Assembly: GCA_947258565.1 (NCBI GenBank)
Contig: CAMYJB010000002.1
Span: 186,001 to 250,000 of the forward strand
Source: an uncultured Woeseiaceae bacterium
GTDB taxonomy: Bacteria > Pseudomonadota > Gammaproteobacteria > Steroidobacterales > Woeseiaceae
Reading direction: 5' to 3'
Length of the DNA stretch: 64,000 nucleotides
Shown here: one piece after another, positions 17,812-25,958 of the stretch
Numbering within the stretch: the stretch's first letter is position 1
How the letters are laid out: each line of letters starts with the position of its first letter
The notes under the pieces: generated by a model
Told to the model about the DNA's origin: nothing
The model's input: the letters and a program-made list of their open reading frames with translations, nothing else
Databases searched by the model: none
Made by a program: the position numbers and the translations under genes

Positions 17812-20624
17812 TGCTGCGCAAATCGACAGTGACGATAGCCGGCGCCGCGTTGCTTTTCGCAACAGTGGCTGGCGCCGACGTCAGGAAGAAAGACACGATC
17901 AAGAGCCTCGAAAAGGAGACCGTCGAAATCCGTCCGGGCAAGGACATCAGAAACAGTTCCGGCCTGGCTCGCGACAACTATCGCGAGTTCCTGGACCTCG
18001 TGGCCGACGATCCTTCACTCAGTGCCGAGGCCATGCGGCGCCTGGGCGACCTGGAACTCGAAGCGAGCGAAGCGGCACAGCTCGCCGAAAACATCGACAG
18101 CCTGGAAAAGACGAGCTATGACAATGCCGTCACGCTTTACCAGCGCCTGCTCGAGGCCTATCCCGGCTACCGCCGTAATGACACGGTCCTCTACCAGCTG
18201 GCCCGTGCCTACGAGATCGGCGGGCGCACGGACGACGCGCTGGAGGTACTGGACGAACTGGTGGTCAAATATCCGGCGACGCCCCTGATCGACGAAGTGC
18301 AGTTCCGCCGCGGGGAAATGCTGTTTCTGCGCAAGCGCTACAACGATGCGGAGGAGGCCTACCAGAAAGTCATCGAGTACGGTGACGAGTCTCGATTCTA
18401 CCAGCAGTCTCTGTACAAACTGGGCTGGGCGCAGTTCAAACTTGCGTGGCACGAAGACAGTCTGGATTCGTTCTTCGAACTGCTCGATCGCAGGATCGGC
18501 GATGTCGAACTCCAGGATGGCGACGATCGCCTGGCGGCACTGAGCCGCGCCGAGCAGGAACTGGTCGAGGATACGTTTCGCGTTCTGTCGCTGAGTTTCT
18601 CATACATGTCCGGTGCCGGGAGCATCGATGAATACTTCGACGAGCGCGGTCAACCGGCCTATGCCTACGTCATCTACATGAACCTGGGCGATCTTTATCT
18701 CGACAAGGAACGCTACGTCGATGCCGCCGAGACCTATGAGGCATTCGTCGACCAGGATCCGTTCCACCCGAAGGCGCCGCTGCTGCAGGTCGAGGTCATC
18801 GAGGCGTACAAGCGCGGTGGATTTCCCACCCTCGTGCTCGAGGGCAAGAAAGGCTTCGTCGAGCGTTACGGAATGGACGGCGAATTCTGGGTGCGCAACC
18901 CGCGCGAGCAGAACAACGCCGTCGCCGCACACCTGAAAGCCAACCTGACCGATCTTGCGCAGTACTACCACGCCGAGGCGCAGAAAGAGGGCAAGCGCAG
19001 CGACTACCAGGAGGCGGCTCGCTGGTATCGCAAGTACCTGGCATATTTCCCGGGCGAAGCGGATACGGCGAACACCAACTTCCTGCTGGCGGAAATCCTG
19101 TTCGAGAGCCAGGACTTCGCGGAGGCGAAGACGGAATACGAGCGGACGGCTTACGCCTATCCGATGCATGCGAAGTCTGCCGAGGCCGGATACGCCGCGC
19201 TGCTCGCGTATCGGGAACACGAAAAAACCCTGCAAGGCGCCGAGAAGACCGCCTGGCACCAGCAATACCTGGATAGCGGCCTGCGGTTCGCCGATACCTA
19301 TCCCGAACATCCGGAGTCCGGAACGGTGCTGACGACCGTGGCCGAGGAACTGTTCGCGCAGAATCAGTTCGACCTGGCGATCGCGGTCGGCCAGGCCGTC
19401 ATTGCCAAGCAGCCGCCGGTCGAGCCGCAGCTGGCGCGCACGGCATGGACCGTGGTCGCGCATTCGCACTTCGACCTCGCGAACTATGCGGAGGCGGAGA
19501 CGGCGTACTACAGCCTGCGTGGTCTGACGCCGCTTGACGATGCGGAGGCGTCGAACGAGGTGAAGGAACGAATTGCGTCGTCGATCTACAAGCAGGGCGA
19601 GCAGGCGAGGGACGCCGGCGACATGGAGGCAGCGGTAGCCCATTTCACCCGCCTCGGCCAGGCCGTGCCCGATTCGAACATCCGCGCAACCGCCGAATAC
19701 GATGCGGCTGCCGCGCTGATCAACATGGCGGCCTGGGGCCGCGCCGCCGGCATGCTGGAGCAGTATCGCCGGAACTACCCGGACAGCGAGTTTGCCGACG
19801 ACATTTCGCAAAAACTGGCCGTTACCTATATGGAAACCGGCCGCGGGGCTCAGGCGGCCGCCGAGTACGAGCGAATTGCCGTGGCTCCGAGCAGCAGTGA
19901 CGAAGTGCGGCGCGAGGCGCTGTGGAAAGCGGCGGAGCTGTATGAGACCGGCGGCGTCGTTGCCAGTGAAAAGCGCGTGCTCGAGAGCATTGTCCAACGC
20001 TACCCGGACCCGCTGTCCGAGTCGATCGAGGCCCGGTATCGCCTGCTGCAAATTGCCGAAGCCCAGGGTAACGGCGCAGAGGTAACCGCGAGGCTGAACG
20101 ACATCATCGACGTGGATGCGCGCGCCGGTGCGCAGCGCAGCGATCGCACGCGCTTCCTGGCTGCGAAAGCATCCGTTCGTCTCGCCGAGCCGGTTCGCAA
20201 GCGATTCGAGGTGGTGCAGCTCTCGCAGCCGCTCGCAGAGAGCATGAAGCTCAAGCGGGCACTGATGGAGGACGTCATCGAAGCTTATACGGATGCCGCC
20301 GAATACGGGGTTGCGGAAGTCACGACCGAATCCACGTTCCGTCTCGCGCAGGTGTACGAGTCGTTTGCCGACGACGTTATGGAATCGGAACGGCCGCAGG
20401 ACCTGGATGCCGATGCCCTGGAGCAGTATGAGCTACTGCTGGAGGAGCAGGTATTCCCGATCGAGGAGAAGGCCATCGACCTGTACAAGGCGAACACCGA
20501 CCGCGCGCCTGACGGTATATGGGACGAATGGGTCGAGAGAAGTTTCAACCGGCTGGCGGGCTTGTTACCGGCGCGTTACGCGAAACTGGAGCGCAGCGAA
20601 GATGTGGTTACAGGGCTTTACTGA
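17811..20624 (+). CDS. Very large secreted TPR-repeat protein
   Basis: A 937-residue protein with a short signal peptide (about residues 1-22). It is then helical TPR-type repeats almost throughout: YQRLLEAYPGYRRNDTVLYQLARAY, YQKVIEYGDES and RRNYPDSEFADDISQKLA-type units recur about every 35-40 residues. The architecture resembles the long TPR proteins of the Myxococcus Agl/Glt gliding apparatus and of Bam/BamD-like scaffolds. The ATG at 17811 shares a base with the previous stop. Its last 23 bases overlap the next gene. Likely periplasmic or outer-membrane-associated; its partners are probably the adjacent TPR lipoprotein and the ExbBD module. The function is inferred from context only. Confidence 0.85.
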   Translation: MLRKSTVTIAGAALLFATVAGADVRKKDTIKSLEKETVEIRPGKDIRNSSGLARDNYREFLDLVADDPSLSAEAMRRLGDLELEASEAAQLAENIDSLEKTSYDNAVTLYQRLLEAYPGYRRNDTVLYQLARAYEIGGRTDDALEVLDELVVKYPATPLIDEVQFRRGEMLFLRKRYNDAEEAYQKVIEYGDESRFYQQSLYKLGWAQFKLAWHEDSLDSFFELLDRRIGDVELQDGDDRLAALSRAEQELVEDTFRVLSLSFSYMSGAGSIDEYFDERGQPAYAYVIYMNLGDLYLDKERYVDAAETYEAFVDQDPFHPKAPLLQVEVIEAYKRGGFPTLVLEGKKGFVERYGMDGEFWVRNPREQNNAVAAHLKANLTDLAQYYHAEAQKEGKRSDYQEAARWYRKYLAYFPGEADTANTNFLLAEILFESQDFAEAKTEYERTAYAYPMHAKSAEAGYAALLAYREHEKTLQGAEKTAWHQQYLDSGLRFADTYPEHPESGTVLTTVAEELFAQNQFDLAIAVGQAVIAKQPPVEPQLARTAWTVVAHSHFDLANYAEAETAYYSLRGLTPLDDAEASNEVKERIASSIYKQGEQARDAGDMEAAVAHFTRLGQAVPDSNIRATAEYDAAAALINMAAWGRAAGMLEQYRRNYPDSEFADDISQKLAVTYMETGRGAQAAAEYERIAVAPSSSDEVRREALWKAAELYETGGVVASEKRVLESIVQRYPDPLSESIEARYRLLQIAEAQGNGAEVTARLNDIIDVDARAGAQRSDRTRFLAAKASVRLAEPVRKRFEVVQLSQPLAESMKLKRALMEDVIEAYTDAAEYGVAEVTTESTFRLAQVYESFADDVMESERPQDLDADALEQYELLLEEQVFPIEEKAIDLYKANTDRAPDGIWDEWVERSFNRLAGLLPARYAKLERSEDVVTGLY

Positions 20625-21261
20625 CAGAGCCGTGCTGCGGCTGACCCTGATGGGCCTGGCGCTGGCGGTCTCGGGATGTGCATCGAATGGCCCCGGATCG
20701 GACGGTGCCGAACGCGGCCGGGCAGTGCACGCGGCTCCGGGTGACCCGCGGGCGGCCGAGGTGCCGCCGGAAGCACTCACGATGTACGAGCAGGCGGTCG
20801 CCGTGATGGCGTCCGGCGATGCGCTCGACGCGGAACTCCGCTTCAAGGAATTCCTGCTGCAGTATCCCGGCTTTCCAGGCGCGCACGTCAATCTGGCGAT
20901 TCTTCATGCGAACAACAACAACTACGACAAGGCGATGGCGGCGGTCGACGCGGCGCTCGCGATCGACCCCGAATATGCGCCCGCGCTGAATCAGCTCGGC
21001 GTGCTGCATCGCAGAAATGGCAATTTCCTGGAAGCAGAGGCCGCATATTTGAAGGCCGTCACAGCGAGCCCGGGCTACGCCTTGGCACACTACAACCTGG
21101 GCGTCCTCAATGAGCTCTATCTGCAGCGTCTGGATCATGCATTGCGGCATTTCGAGCGCTACCAGGAGATTGTCGGGGGTGATGAGCAGGTCGAGAAATG
21201 GATCACGGACCTGCAGCGCCGCGTAGCGGCGTCTCGGCGCACGGCAAACATATCGGAATGA
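20602..21261 (+). CDS. TPR lipoprotein
   Basis: A 219-residue lipoprotein. The hydrophobic signal ends in the lipobox AVSGC (Cys at residue 25). About three TPR units follow (for example AHVNLAILHANNNNYDKAMAAVDAALAIDP, seen as two adjacent helices). It starts inside the end of the preceding TPR gene (ATG 20602, GGAG upstream; GTG 20632 is an alternative) and ends with an ATGA overlap into the next gene, so translational coupling is likely. It is presumably an outer-membrane-anchored adaptor in the TPR/ExbBD complex. Confidence 0.85.
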   Translation: MWLQGFTDRAVLRLTLMGLALAVSGCASNGPGSDGAERGRAVHAAPGDPRAAEVPPEALTMYEQAVAVMASGDALDAELRFKEFLLQYPGFPGAHVNLAILHANNNNYDKAMAAVDAALAIDPEYAPALNQLGVLHRRNGNFLEAEAAYLKAVTASPGYALAHYNLGVLNELYLQRLDHALRHFERYQEIVGGDEQVEKWITDLQRRVAASRRTANISE

Positions 21262-21737
21262 AGTGTATGAGAGCTGATGGACGCAAACTTTTCAGGGCCG
21301 GAATCGTGGTTGCAGCCATGCTGGCAGCGCCGGCGGCGTTCGCGCAGGACGCGGCTGAGGAATTCGAGCCCGCCGTGGATACGTCCGCGGTATTCGACGA
21401 GGCCGCAACGCCGGAGCCGGCGGTCGATACGTCGGCCGCTGCGGGCGAGCCCGCTATCGCGGCGCCGGCAGATGCCGATGCTGTCGTGGCGCAGGACGTA
21501 ACCCGGCGCGAGGCGTACGGCGGCGTGATGGACGAGATGACCCTGGGCCGCACGGAAATCACGGGTAACCAGGAACTGCCGAAGGTGCTGTACATCGTGC
21601 CCTGGCAAAAGGCGCAGCCGGGCGAACTGACCGGCCGACCCGTCAATACCCTGCTCGACGAGGTGCTGGCGCCACTGGATCGGGAAGAGTTCACGCGGCA
21701 GGTCGATTACTACGGCGAGCTGTACGGAGACGAGTAG
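21258..21737 (+). CDS. Secreted low-complexity protein of unknown function
   Basis: A 159-residue protein. A signal peptide (cleavage about AAPAAFAQ) is followed by an acidic Ala/Glu/Pro/Val-rich disordered region (about 30-80). A conserved-looking C-terminal part includes ELPKVLYIVPWQKAQPGE and a Tyr-rich tail. I do not recognise the family. ATG 21258 overlaps the previous stop (ATGA); ATG 21267 is an alternative. It is the last gene before an 88-base gap holding a hairpin, after which the ExbB gene begins. It could be a small linker between the periplasmic TPR proteins and the motor. Confidence 0.7.
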   Translation: MKCMRADGRKLFRAGIVVAAMLAAPAAFAQDAAEEFEPAVDTSAVFDEAATPEPAVDTSAAAGEPAIAAPADADAVVAQDVTRREAYGGVMDEMTLGRTEITGNQELPKVLYIVPWQKAQPGELTGRPVNTLLDEVLAPLDREEFTRQVDYYGELYGDE

Positions 21738-21739
21738 CA

Positions 21740-21755
21740 GCGCGCCCCGGCGCGC
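21740..21755 (+). other. GC hairpin between TPR genes and exbB
   Basis: A perfect inverted repeat GCGCGC-CCCG-GCGCGC lies just after the stop of the secreted-protein gene. It has no following T-run, so a complete intrinsic terminator is unlikely. It could stabilise the upstream mRNA or set the TPR-to-motor expression ratio. A GAGGAG ribosome binding site for exbB follows 60 bases later. Confidence 0.4.
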
Positions 21756-21825
21756 GAAACAGGTCGGACAACGAGTTTACAAGTGCGCGTCACGGCGCGC
21801 GATTTGATCGAAGAGGAGCAATCAA

Positions 21826-22467
21826 ATGGGCACTATCGTGCGGTTTTTTCAGGATGGCGGTCCTTTCATGTACCCCATCCTGTTCGTATTTGCGTTCGGC
21901 GTTGCAATCGCCATCGAACGCTGGATGTATCTCACCATATCGGGCGCAAGCAACCGGGCCCTGTGGAAGAAGATCGTGCCGTTTCTCAAGGCCGGCAACT
22001 TCCAGGAAGCCGCCGCCCACACGGCGAAGTCGAAAGCGGCGATCGGTTCGATACTCACCTACGGTCTCTATCGGGTGAAGTCGGCGCGCCGTCGCGACGA
22101 TATCGAAAAAGCGATGGAAGAGAGCCTTATGGAGGTGTTGCCGCGTCTCGAGAAGCGCACGCATTACCTCGCGACGCTCGCCAACATTGCGACGTTGCTG
22201 GGCCTGCTCGGCACGATCATCGGCCTGATCCGGGCGTTCACAGCGGTGTCGAATGCGAACCCGGCAGACAAGGCTGACCTGCTGTCCGCGAGCATTTCCG
22301 TCGCGATGAACACAACGGCATTCGGCCTGATGGCCGCCATCCCGTTGTTGCTGGTGCACGCGCTGCTGCAGACGAAAACCAATCAGCTCGTGGACAGCCT
22401 CGAGATGGCCAGCGTCAAGTTCCTGAACGCCGTCACCGAAAGACAGCTTAAAGGCGCCGGAGCGTAG
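21826..22467 (+). CDS. MotA/TolQ/ExbB-type proton channel subunit
   Basis: A 213-residue inner-membrane protein. The first transmembrane segment is at about 14-34 (MYPILFVFAFGVAIAIERW). The paired channel helices are at about 120-150 (LLGLLGTIIGLI) and 165-190 (SVAMNTTAFGLMAAIP). These carry the small and Thr residues typical of the ExbB/TolQ pore. It works with ExbD-type subunits to convert proton flow into movement of periplasmic components. GAGGAG stands nine bases before the ATG. The spacing to the following ExbD genes (2 bases each) shows a single motor operon. Confidence 0.93.
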   Translation: MGTIVRFFQDGGPFMYPILFVFAFGVAIAIERWMYLTISGASNRALWKKIVPFLKAGNFQEAAAHTAKSKAAIGSILTYGLYRVKSARRRDDIEKAMEESLMEVLPRLEKRTHYLATLANIATLLGLLGTIIGLIRAFTAVSNANPADKADLLSASISVAMNTTAFGLMAAIPLLLVHALLQTKTNQLVDSLEMASVKFLNAVTERQLKGAGA

Positions 22468-22469
22468 TC

Positions 22470-22985
22470 ATGATTCGCAGCCGCAAGAGCGGCCGTCGCA
22501 ACGTCGATACGGCTGAGCTCAATATCACGGCATTCATGAACCTGATGGTGATCCTGGTTCCGTTCCTGCTGATTACGGCGGTGTTCTCGCGTTTGGCGGT
22601 TCTCGAACTGAATCTGCCAGGCTCCTCTAGCGAGCCCGTCGATCCGCAGGAACAGGCATTCCAGCTCGAGGTCATCATCAGAACCGACAAGATCGAAGTC
22701 GGTGACCGAAACCAGGGTCTCCTCGGTGTCTATCCGAATACAGACGATGGCTACGACTACGAGGCGCTGAGTAGCAAGCTGTCCGAGCTCAAGAATCGCT
22801 ATCCGAAAAAAACGGACGCAGCGATTCTGCTCGAGCAGGACATCGAGTACGACACGCTGGTCCAGGTGATGGATCGCGTGAGGATTGTGGAACGAGTCGA
22901 CGACGACGAGCAGTCGGTCAAGCGCTTCGACCTGTTCCCCGACATTTCGATCGGTGACGCGCCGGTCAGCGAGGGAGGTGCATAG
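22470..22985 (+). CDS. ExbD/TolR-like subunit with Asn in place of the transmembrane Asp
   Basis: A 171-residue protein with a short basic cytoplasmic N-terminus, one transmembrane helix (about 20-42) and a periplasmic domain. At the position of the conserved proton-carrying Asp, ExbD proteins read P-x-I-D-V/I. This protein reads AFMNLMVIL, with Asn24. The codon is AAC, so a single base change would restore Asp. The periplasmic part fits the ExbD/TolR fold. The adjacent second ExbD keeps its Asp, so a mixed dimer with one active Asp is likely. The substitution is seen directly; the consequences are inferred. Confidence 0.88.
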   Translation: MIRSRKSGRRNVDTAELNITAFMNLMVILVPFLLITAVFSRLAVLELNLPGSSSEPVDPQEQAFQLEVIIRTDKIEVGDRNQGLLGVYPNTDDGYDYEALSSKLSELKNRYPKKTDAAILLEQDIEYDTLVQVMDRVRIVERVDDDEQSVKRFDLFPDISIGDAPVSEGGA

Positions 22986-22987
22986 AG

Positions 22988-23515
22988 ATGGTCAAGTCAG
23001 GCCGCGCCAAGCGGATGAACAAGCACCACAAGCGCCACAAGCAGAGCGTTGCACTCAACCTCGTCTCGCTGATGGACATCTTCACGATCCTGGTGTTCTT
23101 TCTGCTCGTCAATTCGTCGGACGTGGAAACGCTGCCGAATACGAAGGACCTGCAGCTGCCGGAGTCGATCGCCGACGAGAAGGCCCGGGAAACCGTCGTC
23201 ATTCTCATCGGTGAAGAGGACATCATCGTTCAGGGGACGCCCGTTGCGAAGATCGACGACGTCATGGCGATAAAGGGCAACGATATCCCTGCGCTTCGCG
23301 AAGCGCTGTTGTCCCAGAACGACCGGGTCCTGCGCCGCGAAGCGAACGAAGACATTGCAGGTCGCGAGGTGACGATCATGGGTGACAAGGAAATCCCGTA
23401 CCGGCTCCTCAAGAAGGTCATGGCGACCTGCACGCGATCGGATTACGGACAGATTTCGCTCGCCGTCCTGCAAAAGAGCTCCGAGAAGCTCGAAAACCTG
23501 CAGGCGGCACGTTAA
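22988..23515 (+). CDS. ExbD/TolR-like subunit with intact transmembrane Asp
   Basis: A 175-residue protein with a very basic N-terminus (KRMNKHHKRHKQ). The transmembrane helix at about 25-45 contains NLVSLMDIFTILVFFLL with Asp30, the expected proton-binding residue. A periplasmic domain follows. GGAGG stands upstream of ATG 22988. It is the second of two ExbD-like genes, an arrangement known from the Myxococcus AglR-AglQ-AglS motor and from other AgmX-associated clusters. Together with the ExbB-like protein it should form the proton-driven stator. Confidence 0.92.
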   Translation: MVKSGRAKRMNKHHKRHKQSVALNLVSLMDIFTILVFFLLVNSSDVETLPNTKDLQLPESIADEKARETVVILIGEEDIIVQGTPVAKIDDVMAIKGNDIPALREALLSQNDRVLRREANEDIAGREVTIMGDKEIPYRLLKKVMATCTRSDYGQISLAVLQKSSEKLENLQAAR

Positions 23516-23557
23516 GGGCGTCGCCAGGGAAGCGCGAGAGCATTAGGAGAAACGGCT

Positions 23558-24523
23558 TTGGATTTACCGTTTTACAGAGAATATGAGCTGCCGTGGACAA
23601 CGGGCAAAGGCCAGGAAAAACGTTTCCAGCGCCTGCTCGGCATCACGTTCCTGATCGCTTTCGTCCTCGGTATCGTCTGGCCGTTCATCCCGACGCCGGA
23701 ACCTGACCCGACCGAGATTATCGAGATTCCGCCGCGCATAGCGCAGCTGATGCTCGAGGAAAAGCCGCTGCCGCCCCCGCCGCCGCCGGAACCCGAGCCC
23801 GAGGAACCCGAGCCCGAGCCGGAACCGGAGCCCGAGCAGGTCGCGGAGGCCGAGCCCGAGCCGGAACCGGAGCCGGCTCCCGAACCGCCACCGGAGCCGC
23901 AGCCAACGCGCGAGGAAATCGCGCGTGAAAGGGCACAGGCTGCGCTGATGCCGTTCGCGGAAGACCTTGCCGATCTTGTCGACAAGGACCTGGTGGATTC
24001 GGTCGACGACCGGCAGTTGACGGCGTCCGTGGGACAGGCGCGACGCAGCGAGCGCTCGATGATCACGTCCAAGGTGGGCGCTGCGTCGGGCGGTATCAAT
24101 ACCGCGAGCATGAGCCGCAATACCGGCGGCACGGGAATCGCCGCCCGAACCACTACGAAAGTGGAAAGTCCCGTTGCCGGCATCGAGCAGCAGTCTGCCG
24201 GTGGCGCCCGGCGCACCGGCACCAGCGGTAAGGCCTCGCGTTCGCGCGAGGAAATCGAACTCGTGTTCGACAAGAACAAGGGCGCGATCTTCGCTCTTTA
24301 CAATCGCGCCCTGCGCGCCGACCCGACACTCGAAGGCAAGCTGGTCCTCCGGCTCACCATTGCGCCGACCGGCGAGGTTACGTTCTGCGAGATCGTGTCC
24401 AGCGAACTCGGTGATCCGGAGCTGGAGCGCAAGCTGGTGTTGCGCGTCAAGCAGTTCCGCTTCGAGGCCAGGGACGTCGAGCCGATCACGACCACCAAGC
24501 CCATCGACTTCTTCCCGGCCTGA
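23558..24523 (+). CDS. TonB-like energy transducer with AgmX/PglI C-terminal domain
   Basis: A 321-residue protein. One membrane helix (about 28-47) follows a short cytoplasmic N-terminus. A Pro/Glu-rich stiff linker (about 70-125) is typical of TonB. The C-terminal 95 residues (EIELVFDKNKGAIFALYNRA, LVLRLTIAPTGEVTFCEIVSS, VKQFRFEA) match the AgmX/PglI-type C-terminal domain found in Myxococcus adventurous-motility and related proteins. It starts at TTG 23558 with AGGAG at good spacing. It is expected to span the periplasm and pass motion from the ExbBD motor to the TPR or outer-membrane partners. It is the last gene of the operon. Confidence 0.9.
   Translation: MDLPFYREYELPWTTGKGQEKRFQRLLGITFLIAFVLGIVWPFIPTPEPDPTEIIEIPPRIAQLMLEEKPLPPPPPPEPEPEEPEPEPEPEPEQVAEAEPEPEPEPAPEPPPEPQPTREEIARERAQAALMPFAEDLADLVDKDLVDSVDDRQLTASVGQARRSERSMITSKVGAASGGINTASMSRNTGGTGIAARTTTKVESPVAGIEQQSAGGARRTGTSGKASRSREEIELVFDKNKGAIFALYNRALRADPTLEGKLVLRLTIAPTGEVTFCEIVSSELGDPELERKLVLRVKQFRFEARDVEPITTTKPIDFFPA
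23771..23912 (+). repeat. Pro-Glu codon repeat inside the TonB-like gene
   Basis: An imperfect tandem array of 6-base Glu-Pro units (GAGCCC, GAACCG, GAGCCG variants), preceded by a poly-Pro run, encodes the rigid linker of the TonB-like protein. Synonymous codon variation between units points to selection on the peptide rather than recent slippage. Such arrays can nevertheless vary in length between strains. Confidence 0.85.
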
Positions 24524-24594
24524 TCACGCGCTCTGGCCCGGCGGCGGAAGGTTCCGTATCCTCGGGGGCCCCGGGAACCCGCAAGGATCACGCC

Positions 24595-25689
24595 GTGTTG
24601 CGAGTACTGATCATCTGCCTGGCCGCGTTGGCGGCCGTCGTGCCGGCCCGTGCCGACGTCGCTATCGACCGTCTTATCGAGGAAGCCGGGCTCCGGGAGG
24701 GTCCGGTCGCAAGCCGTGATCTCAGGGGCTGGAGACCGCCGCAGAAGCTCATCGTGCGAGACACCGGGGGCCTCGTCGCTGCGCTGCGGGAGGAATTCCC
24801 CGATGTGGTTTTCGTTGCGGCCAGGTCGGTCGATATCGCCATGGCGGAGGCGGGTAATGCCGACGCGATCATCGGCTACTGCAGCGAGGACATCGTCACT
24901 GCGGCCGACGCGCTGGTGTGGATCCAGATATTCAGCGCGGGCGCGGAGCGCTGTCTTGCAGTCCAGGACGTCGCGAGTGGCAGGATCCTGCTGACGAATA
25001 TGCAGAAGATGGCGTCGCCCGTCATCGGCGAGCACGCCGTTGCGATGATGCTGAGCCTGACCCGAGGCCTGGTGCAGCAGGCCAAGACCATGCCGGAAGG
25101 CAGCTGGAAGCGATCGGTCGGCGACGAGATCGGCATGACGTCCGTCGACGGCAAAACGGTGCTGGTTGCCGGACTCGGCGGTATCGGCAGGGCTGCGGCC
25201 AAACGGGCTGCGGCGCTTGGTATGCGCGTGATCGCTACGCGAAACAGCGGCCGCTCGGGACCGGACTACGTGGATTACGTCGGACTATCGGACGAACTGC
25301 TGGAGCTTGCAGGGCAGGCCGATGTGGTCATCAACGCGTTGCCTCTGACACAGGAGACGCGGGGGCTGTTCGACAAGGCATTTTTTAACGCGGTCAAACC
25401 GGGCGCGTTCTTCGTCAACGTCGCTCGCGGCGCGAGTGTCGTGACGGATGACCTCGTCGATGCGCTCGCAGACGGGCGGATCGCCGGGGCAGGGCTGGAT
25501 GTGACCGACCCCGAGCCACTGCCGGCGGATCACCCGCTGTGGCGCATGCCGAACGTTATTATCACGCCGCACATTGCCTGGTACGGAAACAACAGGGAGC
25601 GGCAGCTTGCGCTGGCGCGGGAGAATATCCGGCGATTCATCGCGGGGGATCCGCTGCTGAACGTCGTGGATCCAACGCGAGGTTACTGA
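24595..25689 (+). CDS. D-2-hydroxyacid dehydrogenase family protein with signal peptide
   Basis: A 364-residue NAD-binding oxidoreductase. The Rossmann motif GLGGIG is at about residue 193. The family catalytic set is visible: Arg in NVARGASVV, Glu in DVTDPEPLP and His in ITPHIAWYG. Unusually, the protein begins with a typical Sec signal (MLRVLIICLAALAAVVPARA) and has no internal start near residue 21, so it may be periplasmic. NAD-dependent enzymes rarely work there. The start is GTG at 24595 with AAGGAT upstream. It lies 71 bases after the TonB-like gene, and whether it is co-transcribed is unclear. The substrate is unknown. Confidence 0.85.
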   Translation: MLRVLIICLAALAAVVPARADVAIDRLIEEAGLREGPVASRDLRGWRPPQKLIVRDTGGLVAALREEFPDVVFVAARSVDIAMAEAGNADAIIGYCSEDIVTAADALVWIQIFSAGAERCLAVQDVASGRILLTNMQKMASPVIGEHAVAMMLSLTRGLVQQAKTMPEGSWKRSVGDEIGMTSVDGKTVLVAGLGGIGRAAAKRAAALGMRVIATRNSGRSGPDYVDYVGLSDELLELAGQADVVINALPLTQETRGLFDKAFFNAVKPGAFFVNVARGASVVTDDLVDALADGRIAGAGLDVTDPEPLPADHPLWRMPNVIITPHIAWYGNNRERQLALARENIRRFIAGDPLLNVVDPTRGY

Positions 25690-25701
25690 CCGCCAGGACG
25701 G

Positions 25702-25917
25702 CTAGCGGCAGAGCTTGCTGCGCCTGCGCTTGAGTTTGCGCAACCTGGCTTCGTATTTTTCGCCCTGCGAGCGGGAGTAGCCTGCGCGCATCCGCGCCTC
25801 GATTTCCCGAATCGTCTGCTTGACTTCCGCACACGCAAGCGCGCTGCAGTCGGGCTTCGCGCTGCACGGCGCCGATAGCGCAAGCAGTGCCAGCGCAGTG
25901 ATCCAGATTCTTGCCAT
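25702..25917 (-). CDS. Small secreted basic protein
   Basis: A 71-residue protein, 51 residues after removal of a clear signal peptide (ALALLALSAPCSA). The mature part has three Cys and a strongly basic C-terminus (KLKRRRSKLCR). ATG 25917 is preceded by GGAGGAAC. The frame is open further upstream, but that part is antisense to the glycosylase gene. It is divergent from the glycosylase gene. No family was recognised. A periplasmic or surface role is likely given the export signal. Confidence 0.7.
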   Translation of the reverse strand: MARIWITALALLALSAPCSAKPDCSALACAEVKQTIREIEARMRAGYSRSQGEKYEARLRKLKRRRSKLCR

Positions 25918-25958
25918 GCCGGGTTCCTCCATGCCGTTCTGTTTATACTGCGATGGGC

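Noticed and set aside
23771..23912. Repeated GAGCCC/GAACCG units as a possible CRISPR or VNTR locus
   Set aside because: They are in frame and encode the Pro-Glu linker expected in a TonB-like protein; there are no spacers.
24550..24579. Interrupted inverted repeat GGTTCC...GGAACC with a G5C4 core as terminator of the TonB-like operon
   Set aside because: There is no T-run after it, the core has no loop, and it directly precedes the next gene's ribosome-binding region; evidence is too weak.
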